Origin: Streptococcus mitis
GTDB taxonomy: Bacteria; Bacillota; Bacilli; Lactobacillales; Streptococcaceae
DNA: 33,674 nt
Direction: 5' to 3'
Assembly (NCBI RefSeq): GCF_001074635.1
Contig: NZ_JUQO01000218.1
Location: forward strand, 1 to 33,674
Shown here one piece after another: positions 15,983-24,396 of this stretch (the first letter of the stretch is position 1; the number at the start of each line of letters is the position of its first letter). Made by a program: the position numbers and the translations under genes. A model generated the notes under the pieces. That model did no database searches. It saw nothing but the letters and a program-made list of their open reading frames with translations, and was not told the origin of the DNA.

Positions 15983-17245
15983 ATGAAACTACTTGTTGTC
16001 GGTTCGGGTGGTCGTGAGCATGCGATTGCTAAAAAGTTACTTGAATCAAAAGACGTTGAAAAAGTCTTTGTGGCTCCTGGGAATGACGGGATGACTCTGG
16101 ACGGTCTGGAATTGGTAAATATCTCTATTTCCGAACATTCTAAATTGATTGAATTTGCAAAAGCCAACGATATTGCTTGGACCTTTATAGGGCCAGATGA
16201 CGCCCTTGCGGCTGGTATCGTGGATGATTTCCATGTGGCTGGTCTCAAAGCCTTTGGTCCGACAAGATTGGCAGCGGAGCTGGAGTGGTCCAAGGATTTT
16301 GCCAAGGAAATCATGGTTAAATACGGCGTTCCGACAGCAGCCTATGGTACATTTTCAGATTTCGAGGCAGCTAAGGCTTATATCGAGGAGAAAGGCGCTC
16401 CAATCGTCGTCAAGGCGGATGGTTTGGCTCTTGGGAAGGGTGTCGTCGTTGCTGAGACGGTTGAGCAAGCGGTCGAAGCCGCTCATGTGATGCTTTTGGA
16501 CAATAAATTTGGTGACTCAGGTGCGCGTGTGGTTATTGAGGAATTCCTTGAAGGAGAGGAATTTTCACTCTTTGCCTTTGTCAATGGTGATAAGTTCTAC
16601 ATCATGCCAACAGCTCAGGACCACAAACGTGCCTACGATGGCGACAAGGGCCCTAACACAGGTGGCATGGGTGCCTATGCGCCAGTTCCTCACTTGCCAC
16701 AGAGCGTGGTTGACACAGCGGTTGACACCATTGTCAAGCCAGTTCTAGAAGGCATGATTAAAGAAGGTCGCCCTTATCTGGGGGTCCTTTACGCAGGGCT
16801 TATCCTGACAGCAGAAGGTTCTAAAGTCATCGAGTTCAACGCTCGTTTTGGAGATCCTGAGACGCAAATTATTCTGCCTCGTCTGACCTCTGATTTTGCA
16901 CAAAATATTACTGATATTTTGGAAGGTAAAGAACCAGCCATCACTTGGATGGACAAGGGTGTGACTCTGGGTGTGGTTGTCGCATCCAACGGTTACCCGC
17001 TAGAATATGAAAAAGGTGTCAAGTTGCCAGCCAAGACAGAGGGTGACATCATAACTTATTATGCCGGTGCCAAATTCGCTGAAAATGAGCAAGACCTTCT
17101 TTCAAACGGCGGACGTGTCTATATGCTCGTCACCACAGCAGACACCGTCAAAGAAGCCCAAAACACCATCTACAGCGAACTTAACAAACAAAAAACAGAA
17201 GGACTTTTCTACCGAACTGATATCGGAAGCAAGGCAATTCGATAA
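15983..17245 (+). CDS. purD: GAR synthetase PurD
   Basis: PurD ligates phosphoribosylamine with glycine using ATP (step 2). The 420 residues start MKLLVVGSGGREHAIAKKL, the nucleotide-binding N domain of the ATP-grasp family. The ATP-grasp core has VVKADGLALGKGVVVAET near 140-157, DHKRAYDGDKGPNTGGMGAYAPVP near 210-233 and EFNARFGDPETQ near 280. AAAGAGG precedes the start. It begins a new transcription unit with its own promoter, and the purD-purE spacer downstream is unusually long and structured. Confidence 0.97.
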   Translation: MKLLVVGSGGREHAIAKKLLESKDVEKVFVAPGNDGMTLDGLELVNISISEHSKLIEFAKANDIAWTFIGPDDALAAGIVDDFHVAGLKAFGPTRLAAELEWSKDFAKEIMVKYGVPTAAYGTFSDFEAAKAYIEEKGAPIVVKADGLALGKGVVVAETVEQAVEAAHVMLLDNKFGDSGARVVIEEFLEGEEFSLFAFVNGDKFYIMPTAQDHKRAYDGDKGPNTGGMGAYAPVPHLPQSVVDTAVDTIVKPVLEGMIKEGRPYLGVLYAGLILTAEGSKVIEFNARFGDPETQIILPRLTSDFAQNITDILEGKEPAITWMDKGVTLGVVVASNGYPLEYEKGVKLPAKTEGDIITYYAGAKFAENEQDLLSNGGRVYMLVTTADTVKEAQNTIYSELNKQKTEGLFYRTDIGSKAIR

Positions 17246-17259
17246 AGATATAAGAAAAA

Positions 17260-17272
17260 GCGACGCAGTCGC
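17260..17272 (+). repeat. small hairpin after purD
   Basis: GCGAC-GCA-GTCGC forms a perfect 5-bp stem with a 3-base loop just after the purD stop. No T-run, so it is not a terminator by itself. It leads into the larger structured element. Confidence 0.6.
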
Positions 17273-17284
17273 CAAATACGATAA

Positions 17285-17460
17285 TGATTGTTTGATTTGC
17301 GAGCGTTAGCGAGCTAATATAGAACAATCACCGCTGTTGTGAAAGAACGATTGAATGACAATCCAATCGTTCAGGGAAATTGGAAGACCTTGGGCTTCCA
17401 ATTTAGGCATGAGACACCTTTGGTGGCTGCTGCCGTCCCTCACAACCTAAGGTGATTGTT
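17285..17460 (+). ncRNA. candidate structured RNA element before purE
   Basis: Several exact inverted repeats nest here. AACAATCACC (17323-17332) pairs perfectly with GGTGATTGTT (17451-17460) and encloses three arms. Arm 1 is GAACGATTG with CAATCGTTC (17345-17353, 17364-17372). Arm 2 is AAATTGGAAG with CTTCCAATTT (17377-17386, 17395-17404). Arm 3 is TTAGG with CCTAA (17403-17407, 17446-17450) around TGAG with CTCA and CACC-TTT-GGTG. A second copy of TGATTGTT at 17285-17292 is complementary to the same AACAATCA, so two stems compete for one strand. The purE ribosome binding site follows 14 bases later. The design recalls a riboswitch or leader RNA, but no known class is matched and a mobile repeat is possible. 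Confidence 0.5.
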
Positions 17461-17484
17461 GAAAAAGAGGAAAAAGGAGAAGAA

Positions 17485-17973
17485 ATGAAACCCGTAATTT
17501 CCATCATCATGGGCTCAAAATCCGACTGGGCAACCATGCAAAAAACCGCCGAAGTCCTAGACCGTTTCGGTGTAGCCTACGAAAAGAAGGTTGTCTCTGC
17601 CCACCGTACTCCAGATCTCATGTTCAGACATGCGGAGGAAGCACGGAGTCGCGGTATCAAGGTTATCATCGCAGGTGCTGGAGGTGCAGCCCATTTACCA
17701 GGCATGGTAGCAGCCAAAACGACCCTTCCAGTCATTGGTGTGCCCGTAAAATCGCGTGCCCTTAGTGGTGTGGACTCGCTCTACTCTATCGTCCAGATGC
17801 CAGGTGGAGTGCCTGTCGCAACTATGGCTATCGGTGAAGCAGGTGCGACCAACGCTGCCCTCTTTGCCCTTCGTCTCTTATCAGTAGAGGATCAGTCTAT
17901 CGCGACAGCATTGGCAGATTTTGCAGAAGAACAAGGAAAAATCGCAGAGGAGTCTACAAATGAGCTCATCTAA
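17485..17973 (+). CDS. purE: N5-CAIR mutase PurE
   Basis: PurE moves the carboxyl group of N5-CAIR to give CAIR (step 6b). The frame opens at a GTG at 17452, inside the structured element, but the ATG at 17485 has AAGGAGA just before it and gives the family start [15 protein letters not shown]. The 162 residues include GSKSDWATM at 10-18, VVSAHRTPD near 40 (active-site His) and [17 protein letters not shown] near 70. The stop lies within purK, whose start codon at 17960 overlaps it by 14 bases, so the pair is translationally coupled. Confidence 0.96.
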   Translation: MKPVISIIMGSKSDWATMQKTAEVLDRFGVAYEKKVVSAHRTPDLMFRHAEEARSRGIKVIIAGAGGAAHLPGMVAAKTTLPVIGVPVKSRALSGVDSLYSIVQMPGGVPVATMAIGEAGATNAALFALRLLSVEDQSIATALADFAEEQGKIAEESTNELI

Positions 17974-19051
17974 AACAATCGGAATTATCGGTGGCGGCCA
18001 GCTGGGTCAAATGATGGCCATTTCTGCTATCTACATGGGCCACAAGGTTATCGCGCTGGATCCTGCGGCTGATTGCCCAGCCTCTCGCGTGGCGGAGATC
18101 ATCGTGGCTCCTTATAATGACGTGGATGCTCTGCGTCAGTTGGCTGAGCGTTGCGATGTCCTCACCTATGAGTTTGAAAATGTCGATGCTGACGGTTTGG
18201 ATGCTGTCATCAAGGATGGTCAACTTCCTCAAGGAACCGACCTGCTTCGCATCTCCCAAAATCGCATCTTTGAAAAGGACTTTCTCTCAAACAAGGCTCA
18301 AGTCACTGTGGCACCTTACAAGGTTGTGATCTCAAGCCAAGATTTGGCAGATATGGACCTGTCTAAAAACTATGTCCTCAAGACCGCGACAGGTGGCTAC
18401 GATGGGCATGGACAAAAGGTCATTCGCTCAGAAGCAGATTTGGCAGAAGCCTATGCGCTAGCCGATTCAGCAGACTGTGTTTTGGAAGAATTTGTCAACT
18501 TTGATCTTGAAATTTCTGTCATCGTATCAGGAAATGGCAAGGATGTGACAGTTTTCCCAGTTCAGGAAAATATCCACCGTAACAACATTCTATCTAAGAC
18601 CATTGTGCCAGCCCGCATTTCAGAAAGTCTAGCTGAAAAAGCCAAAGCTATGGCTGTGCGAATCGCAGAACAACTCAACTTGTCTGGAACTCTTTGTGTG
18701 GAAATGTTTGCGACAGCTGATGATATCGTGGTCAATGAAATTGCGCCACGTCCACACAATTCAGGTCACTACTCGATTGAAGCTTGCGATTTTTCCCAGT
18801 TTGATACCCACATTTTAGGCGTTCTGGGAGCACCATTGCCAGACATCAAACTACATGCACCAGCCGTCATGCTTAATGTCCTCGGCCAGCATGTCGAGGC
18901 TGCTGAAAAATATGTCACAGAAAATCCAAGCGCCCACCTCCACATGTATGGTAAAATAGAAGAAAAGCACAACCGCAAAATGGGGCATGTGACTTTGTTT
19001 AGTGATGCGCCGGATAGTGTGGGAGAGTTTGGGAAAGGGATTGATTGGTAA
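17960..19051 (+). CDS. purK: N5-CAIR synthetase PurK
   Basis: PurK carboxylates AIR to N5-CAIR with ATP and bicarbonate (step 6a). Starting at the ATG at 17960, preceded by GAGGAG, it is 363 residues: [20 protein letters not shown], a nucleotide-binding N domain, an ATP-grasp core with [16 protein letters not shown] near 143-158 and [24 protein letters not shown] near 255-278. The last codons and stop (TAA at 19049-19051) overlap the start of an unrelated membrane protein gene, which marks the left edge of an insertion between purK and purB. Confidence 0.96.
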   Translation: MSSSKTIGIIGGGQLGQMMAISAIYMGHKVIALDPAADCPASRVAEIIVAPYNDVDALRQLAERCDVLTYEFENVDADGLDAVIKDGQLPQGTDLLRISQNRIFEKDFLSNKAQVTVAPYKVVISSQDLADMDLSKNYVLKTATGGYDGHGQKVIRSEADLAEAYALADSADCVLEEFVNFDLEISVIVSGNGKDVTVFPVQENIHRNNILSKTIVPARISESLAEKAKAMAVRIAEQLNLSGTLCVEMFATADDIVVNEIAPRPHNSGHYSIEACDFSQFDTHILGVLGAPLPDIKLHAPAVMLNVLGQHVEAAEKYVTENPSAHLHMYGKIEEKHNRKMGHVTLFSDAPDSVGEFGKGIDW

Positions 19052-19746
19052 TGCCTATAAAATACTATGAAATCAAGAAATTACTTCGTGAGGAAGTTAC
19101 TTTATTTGATTCACTTATAAGTAAGTTTTTAAAATATTTCTTGCTGTATTCCTTTATAGTGATGTTTTTGGGGATTGGACTTTATGGAACTTCTAAAAGT
19201 GGTAGTAGTTCTACTAATTCTAGTGAGAGTATGCTTTTTATAGTGATTTCTCTATTTATGGGAGCTTGTTATCGTACTACCATTGTTTTAGAGAAACTTA
19301 ATTTAAAGAATATTGCTATTAAATTTAAAAAAGGGAAATTTTTAGATGAGGAACAAGTACGCTTGTTGATTTCAGAAGTAGACTTATCTCTGAAAAAAAT
19401 TAGTCATTTTGCAAATTGGAGTTGCGGTATTTTGGCTACTATATTAATTTTTGCTGTTACAACTTTGGTAAATTTTTTAAAAGAGACACTAACCTCTCAA
19501 GAAATTAGCGAACTTTTTACCGATAGAACTGGATTACAAAACAATTTAATTTCATTTTTAGCTAGTTTAGCTATGTTAGTTATATTTTGTATTTTATTTT
19601 ACTATCTTACTGTTCAAACGTTTACATATAATAGACGATTTGTTGTGACAATCTTAAAAAGTAGTTTATATATAACTGAAGAAGATGAAATAATGGGAGG
19701 TTTTTGGAATAAAGTAGTATATGTAAAAGAGAATTTTTGGAAGTAA
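19051..19746 (+). CDS. unknown membrane protein, accessory insert
   Basis: The ATG at 19051 shares its first base with the purK stop codon (TAATG), so translation is probably coupled. The 231-residue product shows about four hydrophobic segments (about 26-45, 60-72, 123-142 and 169-190), paired in hairpins with soluble, charged stretches between, and a cytoplasmic-looking C terminus. I recognise no family. It is strikingly AT-rich and uses codons unlike the pur genes, which suggests recent transfer. It lies 264 bp upstream of an AT-rich protein kinase gene, and the two may be one accessory unit, though a remnant gene separates them. Confidence 0.7.
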   Translation: MPIKYYEIKKLLREEVTLFDSLISKFLKYFLLYSFIVMFLGIGLYGTSKSGSSSTNSSESMLFIVISLFMGACYRTTIVLEKLNLKNIAIKFKKGKFLDEEQVRLLISEVDLSLKKISHFANWSCGILATILIFAVTTLVNFLKETLTSQEISELFTDRTGLQNNLISFLASLAMLVIFCILFYYLTVQTFTYNRRFVVTILKSSLYITEEDEIMGGFWNKVVYVKENFWK

Positions 19747-19759
19747 CAAAATTATTTAA

Positions 19760-19978
19760 ATCTTTGTCCATGCCTATGTGGAAGATAGTAAAGGAAATGC
19801 TGTGGTGGAAGTCATGTTCGCAAGTAGAGACTATGAAAGGGTACAAGCTAAATATGAGAAACTAGTAGCTCATCCCTCAGAAAACTATTTAGCAATTTAT
19901 GATGTACCGTTAGATAAAGATTTGAATACACTGGATCACTATCCATCTGTATGGATTGGGGAAGAGGAGTTTGAGTAA
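19760..19978 (+). pseudogene. truncated small gene between purK and purB
   Basis: An open frame runs from 19760 (after a TAA at 19757-19759) to the stop at 19976-19978 and reads IFVHAYVEDSKGNAVVEV onward, about 72 residues, acidic, ending WIGEEEFE. No ATG stands at its beginning and no ribosome binding site is seen; a GTG at 19778 and an ATG at 19814 are poor alternatives. The base composition is nearer to the pur genes than to the AT-rich neighbours. It looks like the 3' part of a gene that once followed purK and was cut by insertion of the membrane protein gene. Function unknown. Confidence 0.5.
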
Positions 19979-19999
19979 TCATGGAATTACTTTAATAGA

Positions 20000-21829
20000 A
20001 GTGAGGAATTATGGTTTTAACGGATGAGCAGATTGATTGTCTTAAAAATCAGTTTAAAATTGATGAGGTTTTGGGCTCTATTGATTATAGTCTCATAGAA
20101 ATTTTAGGTCAAGGAGGCCAAGGTGTAGTAGTTTTGACAAAAGATAGTGATGGCATTGAAAAAGCTGTTAAAATCATGAAACTACCAACTTCCGGTGGCA
20201 CTGCAAATAAGGCAAAAATTGAGAGACTAAAAAATGATATTGAATTTTGTTCACAATATAATCACGAAAATATTATTCAATATCAGTTACATGGAGAATA
20301 TCCAAATAACGGACAAAGAGCTCAATTTTTATATGCAGTAATGGATTATTTCCCTAAAAATTTTCGGAATGTAATTGATGAATTTGAAAGTTATTCACCA
20401 GAACAAAAATTAGATTATTTAATTCAATTATCTAAGGGTATAAATGCTGCTCATGATAAAGGAATAATTCATAGAGACATCAAGCCAGAAAATATTTTAG
20501 TAAGAGATGAAAATTTGGTTTTAAGTGACTTTGGAATTGCGCATTTTCAAGGATCTGATTTAACTGTTGCAGATGATTTACTAGCAAATAGAAATTATTT
20601 ATCGCCAGAACAAAAGAAAATTGGAGCAGCCCTTAACATCACATTTGCGTCAGATGTATATTCTTTTGGGTTAATCATTAATGAATGCTTTACAGGAGAA
20701 AATCCAGACGGGTCAGAATATAAGCGTATTTGGTATACTTATCCTTATCTCTTTGAATTAGATAAGTTAGTTGATAGATTAATTAATCCGTCCCCAGACT
20801 TAAGGCCATCAAGTGACAGTGTTCGTATGGATTTGAAACTTTTAAAAAGTGATTTAGATAGAAAAAAATTTCAATTGCAAAATGTAGTTATTGATAATGA
20901 TAATATTGAAGATAGAGATAAAGATAGAATTTTAAAGATATCAAGTGAGGATTTACTTTTTTCACAGTTTGTTTTGAATGAACTTCCAGATAAAAGTTTG
21001 AATGAATTGAATCTAAATTACCATTGTTCGATTAATTATCGTGTCACAGATGAATTGTACTCTAACTTTCTACTCCAACAAATAATGGATAGATGTGAGT
21101 CTACTTTTTCGTATGAGAGTGTACACTATCTCTCTAATAATTTATATATACCTCTTAATCTTGTTGATAATTCAGAAGATAAAGAATTATTTAATAAAAT
21201 GCAACAAATCTTGCAATCTATAAATGGTGACAAAGTTATATCTGGAAAAATTTTAAAATTTTTCAGTTCTTGTAGCAGTTATCATTGTAAGGAAATATTG
21301 AGAGATATTGATATTATTATTCAAAATACTAAAGAAGAAATATTTGGGGTTCCAATTCTATATTTAATAAAATATTTAAGAAAAAATCATTTCAAGTTGA
21401 ATCAGTCAGAAAAACTTTATGATAAAATTAGGTTGGATTGGACAAATTATAGAAGTGAATTCAAAGATACTCCTTTAGAACTAGCGCTTTTTGAAAGAAA
21501 TCTAGATTTTTATCAAAATAAGAGAAATGAGATATTAAAAATTTTGGGAACGATTGCTCTCCAATTTCCTATGGACTATTATGAAATTGATTCTAAAAAC
21601 TATTCATTGAAGTTTGACAATCAGTTTAATCCAAGGATATTTTGGAGATTTAAGTATTATTGTTTATCAAAAACGAAAAAGGGTTCTATATTTGAAGCAG
21701 ATGTTTCAAACTTATTTAGAAATATTAGAATTAATGATGAAGCAGGTATAGTGGAATTAGTTATTTCTACAGATTTTGATGTAGAAGTTACATTGTCTAA
21801 AATTTTTATAGATAATTATAGTGAGGAAT
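20000..21829. repeat. 10-bp direct repeat flanking the kinase gene
   Basis: AGTGAGGAAT occurs at 20000-20009, as the ribosome binding site of the kinase gene, and again at 21820-21829, as the ribosome binding site of purB and last codons of the kinase gene. The flanking bases are also similar (TAGA and TATA before it). The repeat bounds the kinase gene almost exactly, as expected if it was inserted at the purB ribosome binding site. Confidence 0.7.
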
Positions 21830-21831
21830 AA
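20011..21831 (+). CDS. Ser/Thr protein kinase with unknown C-terminal half
   Basis: The 606 residues start with a Hanks-type kinase domain (about 25-290): glycine loop GQGGQG at 33-38, lysine Lys54 in AVK, catalytic loop HRDIKPEN at 154-161, DFG at 173-175, SPE at 198-200 and structural Asp215 in SDVYSFG. All key catalytic residues are present, so it should be active. The remaining 310 residues have no membrane helix, no PASTA repeats and no domain I recognise, so it is not the cell-wall kinase StkP. It is very AT-rich, sits between purK and purB, and ends four bases before the purB start. Stand-alone kinases with odd C-terminal parts occur in phage-defence and stress systems; this is a lead, not a call. 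Confidence 0.85.
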   Translation: MVLTDEQIDCLKNQFKIDEVLGSIDYSLIEILGQGGQGVVVLTKDSDGIEKAVKIMKLPTSGGTANKAKIERLKNDIEFCSQYNHENIIQYQLHGEYPNNGQRAQFLYAVMDYFPKNFRNVIDEFESYSPEQKLDYLIQLSKGINAAHDKGIIHRDIKPENILVRDENLVLSDFGIAHFQGSDLTVADDLLANRNYLSPEQKKIGAALNITFASDVYSFGLIINECFTGENPDGSEYKRIWYTYPYLFELDKLVDRLINPSPDLRPSSDSVRMDLKLLKSDLDRKKFQLQNVVIDNDNIEDRDKDRILKISSEDLLFSQFVLNELPDKSLNELNLNYHCSINYRVTDELYSNFLLQQIMDRCESTFSYESVHYLSNNLYIPLNLVDNSEDKELFNKMQQILQSINGDKVISGKILKFFSSCSSYHCKEILRDIDIIIQNTKEEIFGVPILYLIKYLRKNHFKLNQSEKLYDKIRLDWTNYRSEFKDTPLELALFERNLDFYQNKRNEILKILGTIALQFPMDYYEIDSKNYSLKFDNQFNPRIFWRFKYYCLSKTKKGSIFEADVSNLFRNIRINDEAGIVELVISTDFDVEVTLSKIFIDNYSEE

Positions 21832-21835
21832 AATT

Positions 21836-23131
21836 ATGATCAACCGTTACTCTCGCCCTGAGATGGCGAACATTTGGAGTGAAGAAAATAAATACCGTGC
21901 TTGGCTTGAGGTGGAAATCCTCGCTGACGAGGCATGGGCTGAGTTGGGGGAAATCCCTAAGGAAGATGTGGCTTTGATTCGTAAAAAAGCGGACTTTGAC
22001 ATCGACCGTATTTTGGAGATTGAGCAGGAAACTCGTCACGATGTAGTGGCTTTCACACGTGCGGTTTCTGAGACTCTTGGTGAGGAGCGCAAGTGGGTCC
22101 ACTATGGCTTGACTTCTACCGATGTGGTAGATACGGCCTACGGTTACCTCTACAAACAGGCCAACGACATCATTCGTCGTGACCTTGAAAACTTCACCAA
22201 CATCATCGCTGACAAGGCTAAGGAGCACAAGTTCACCATCATGATGGGTCGTACCCACGGGGTGCACGCTGAGCCGACAACATTTGGTCTTAAATTAGCG
22301 ACTTGGTACAGCGAAATGAAGCGTAACATCGAGCGTTTCGAGCATGCGGCTGCTGGTGTGGAAGCTGGTAAGATTTCTGGTGCGGTTGGGAACTTTGCCA
22401 ATATCCCACCATTTGTAGAGGAATATGTCTGCGACAAGCTTGGTATCCGTGCCCAAGAAATCTCAACACAGGTCCTTCCTCGTGACCTTCACGCTGAGTA
22501 CTTTGCGGTTCTTGCCAGCATCGCGACTTCTATCGAGCGTATGGCGACTGAGATTCGTGGCTTGCAAAAATCAGAACAACGCGAAGTAGAAGAATTTTTT
22601 GCTAAAGGGCAAAAAGGGTCTTCAGCAATGCCTCACAAACGCAACCCAATCGGTTCTGAAAATATGACTGGTCTTGCGCGTGTTATCCGTGGTCACATGA
22701 TTACAGCCTATGAAAACGTGGCTCTCTGGCACGAACGTGACATCTCTCACTCATCAGCTGAGCGTATCATCACACCAGATACGACCATCTTGATTGACTA
22801 CATGCTCAACCGTTTTGGAAATATTGTCAAGAACTTGACAGTCTTCCCAGAAAACATGATCCGCAACATGAACTCAACTTTCGGTCTTATCTTTAGCCAA
22901 CGGGCTATGTTGACCTTGATTGAGAAAGGGATGACCCGTGAGCAAGCTTATGACTTGGTGCAACCAAAAACAGCCTACTCTTGGGACAATCAAGTAGACT
23001 TTAAACCACTTCTTGAGGCAGATCCAGAAGTAACATCACGCCTCACACAAGAAGAAATCGATGAAATCTTCAACCCTGCATACTACACCAAACGAGTGGA
23101 TGATATCTTTGAACGTCTTGGTTTAGGATAA
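21836..23131 (+). CDS. purB: adenylosuccinate lyase PurB
   Basis: PurB removes fumarate from SAICAR and from adenylosuccinate, acting in both IMP and AMP synthesis. The ATG at 21836 gives 431 residues starting [20 protein letters not shown]. The signature [22 protein letters not shown] lies near 262-283, the fumarase-superfamily loop; TSTDVVDTA near 86 and [10 protein letters not shown] near 138 hold active-site residues. Its Shine-Dalgarno lies in the last codons of the kinase gene upstream, so expression is tied to that gene's 3' end. A terminator follows. Confidence 0.97.
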   Translation: MINRYSRPEMANIWSEENKYRAWLEVEILADEAWAELGEIPKEDVALIRKKADFDIDRILEIEQETRHDVVAFTRAVSETLGEERKWVHYGLTSTDVVDTAYGYLYKQANDIIRRDLENFTNIIADKAKEHKFTIMMGRTHGVHAEPTTFGLKLATWYSEMKRNIERFEHAAAGVEAGKISGAVGNFANIPPFVEEYVCDKLGIRAQEISTQVLPRDLHAEYFAVLASIATSIERMATEIRGLQKSEQREVEEFFAKGQKGSSAMPHKRNPIGSENMTGLARVIRGHMITAYENVALWHERDISHSSAERIITPDTTILIDYMLNRFGNIVKNLTVFPENMIRNMNSTFGLIFSQRAMLTLIEKGMTREQAYDLVQPKTAYSWDNQVDFKPLLEADPEVTSRLTQEEIDEIFNPAYYTKRVDDIFERLGLG

Positions 23132-23138
23132 TTAAAAT

Positions 23139-23194
23139 AAAATCGAAGCTCTATTACTCTATTTACTGGAGTAGAAGAACTTTGATTTTTCTTG
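23139..23194 (+). terminator. terminator after purB
   Basis: AAAATCGAAG (23139-23148) pairs with CTTTGATTTT (23180-23189) with one wobble, with inner pairing ACTC and GAGT, followed by a T-run. It closes the purine region. Confidence 0.75.
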
Positions 23195-23311
23195 TTTATT
23201 AAAGCTTTTTTGCTAAAAAGATTCCCTATATTTTAGTAAAATTTAAACAAATTTAATCGATCTTCATTGACATATAGAAAATACATTTTTAATGTCATAT
23301 AATAAGTATAG

Positions 23312-23343
23312 AAAAAGCCCAAGCGATTAGGCTTAGGCTTTTT
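23312..23343 (-). terminator. terminator of the GntR regulator gene
   Basis: AAAAAGCCCAAGC (23312-23324) faces GCTTAGGCTTTTT (23331-23343). Read on the minus strand the one odd pair is a G-U wobble and the stem is followed by T, so it ends the regulator transcript 3 bp after its stop. It may also work on the plus strand. Confidence 0.8.
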
Positions 23344-23345
23344 TC

Positions 23346-24062
23346 TTAGTGATCACGGTCACATGAGATGAATTTAATCTTGTAGTAATCAGATCGTTTG
23401 TAGGTTTCACTATATTCCAAAACTTGACCAGTAGATTCGAGTTTCGTAATCTTGGTCTGAAGGACAGTAGGAAATTGATCATTGATTCCTAGGATGGAAA
23501 CCACGTGTTCTGGAGTTGGAAATGCTATTTCATTGATTTCTTCAAAATGTTCATCATTCATGTGAATGTGGTAATCCAATTTGAAACGGCTATAGATAGA
23601 GCTATAGTATTCAAGGTTTGGATAATTTGCGTTGATGTATTGTTCTGGGATGTAAGATGTATGGTAAATGTATACAACACCGTTTGATTTACGTACGCGC
23701 TCAATCTTATAGTAGAATTGGTCACCACGTAATCCAAGTTTTTCTAAGTAGCTTAGTTTATTTCCGCGTTCAATAGAAAGGACGGTCACTTTATCATCTT
23801 TAGTTTCAAAAACTTCTACATCTGAAAACTCTACGAGTTTGTGTTTGCGTGCACGTGAAACGAATGTACCCTTTCCTTGTTGACGGACAATATAGCCATC
23901 CTTGGCAAGGTCGTTTAAGGCGCGGACAACTGTGATAGAACTCACATCATACATAGCGATCAATTCAGCTTCAGTGTAAAATTTATCTCCACTGGCGAAT
24001 TGACCAGAGATGATTTTGTTCTTTAATTCGTCTTTTATATATTGATATTTAGGAATTGCCAT
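23346..24062 (-). CDS. bgaR: GntR/HutC-family sugar regulator
   Basis: The ATG at 24062 (preceded on the minus strand by GAGGTG) gives 238 residues starting MAIPKYQYIKDELKNKI; an upstream in-frame start lacks a site. Residues 1-70 are the GntR winged helix (YTEAELIAMYDVSSITVVRALNDLAKDGYIVRQQGKGTFV), and 85-235 a UTRA ligand domain of the HutC type (FYKIERVRKSNGVVYIYHTSYIP, VLEYSETYKRSDYYKIKF). It is divergent from bgaC and likely represses the bgaC-PTS-agaS operon in response to a phosphosugar. The symbol is from memory of pneumococcal usage and not proven here. Confidence 0.88.
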   Translation of the reverse strand: MAIPKYQYIKDELKNKIISGQFASGDKFYTEAELIAMYDVSSITVVRALNDLAKDGYIVRQQGKGTFVSRARKHKLVEFSDVEVFETKDDKVTVLSIERGNKLSYLEKLGLRGDQFYYKIERVRKSNGVVYIYHTSYIPEQYINANYPNLEYYSSIYSRFKLDYHIHMNDEHFEEINEIAFPTPEHVVSILGINDQFPTVLQTKITKLESTGQVLEYSETYKRSDYYKIKFISCDRDH

Positions 24063-24186
24063 ATTTTCACCTCGATTTTCCTTCTCCATAAAAGATTTTA
24101 CCATAAAAAAGAAAAGAATAGTAGTCTTTTGAATAAAAAATTAAAATAATAGGCTAAAAGGTTAATTTACATCTAAATAATCAGGA

Positions 24187-24258
24187 TTTTATACATTTTT
24201 ATACAAGGTTTTTTAGCAAAAAATAGCGAAGTGCTCGGGCTTATACGATTTTATAAGT
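24187..24258. promoter_or_regulatory. possible operators between regulator and bgaC
   Basis: TTTTATACA is directly repeated at 24187-24195 and 24197-24205, ten bp (about one helical turn) apart. CTTATA near 24239 faces TATAAG near 24252. Such A+T-rich arrays with TATAC cores are typical of HutC/UTRA regulator operators, and the regulator is encoded alongside. Assignment is inference. Confidence 0.4.
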
Positions 24259-24316
24259 ATTTTGCCTAAAAGTTAGTAAAAAAATAGAAAAATTTTAAAT
24301 AATCTAGTTAAGACTA

Positions 24317-24345
24317 TTGACAAACATGAATAATTGCGCTATATT
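24317..24345 (+). promoter_or_regulatory. promoter of the bgaC operon
   Basis: A consensus -35 TTGACA (24317-24322) and -10 TATATT (24340-24345) are separated by exactly 17 bp. The expected transcript start lies near 24352, just before the cre site. Confidence 0.85.
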
Positions 24346-24359
24346 TAATATAACAATAA

Positions 24360-24374
24360 ATGAAAGCGCAAACT
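24360..24374 (+). promoter_or_regulatory. CcpA cre site of bgaC
   Basis: ATGAAAGCGCAAACT matches the cre consensus WTGNAANCGNWNNCW at every defined position. It overlaps the start of the transcript, a position that gives repression by CcpA when glucose is present. Confidence 0.85.
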
Positions 24375-24396
24375 TTTGCAATCAAAAGGTAGTTTT

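Noticed and set aside
17410-17445. T-box resemblance (TTTGGTGGC...GCCGTCCC) in the purD-purE element
   Set aside because: The stretch recalls the T-box antiterminator, but there is no terminator with a T-run after it and no T-box stem I motif before it, and purE is not an expected T-box target.
17452-17484. GTG start 11 codons upstream for purE
   Set aside because: It lies within the 3' arm of the structured element with no ribosome binding site; the ATG at 17485 has AAGGAGA and the family start.
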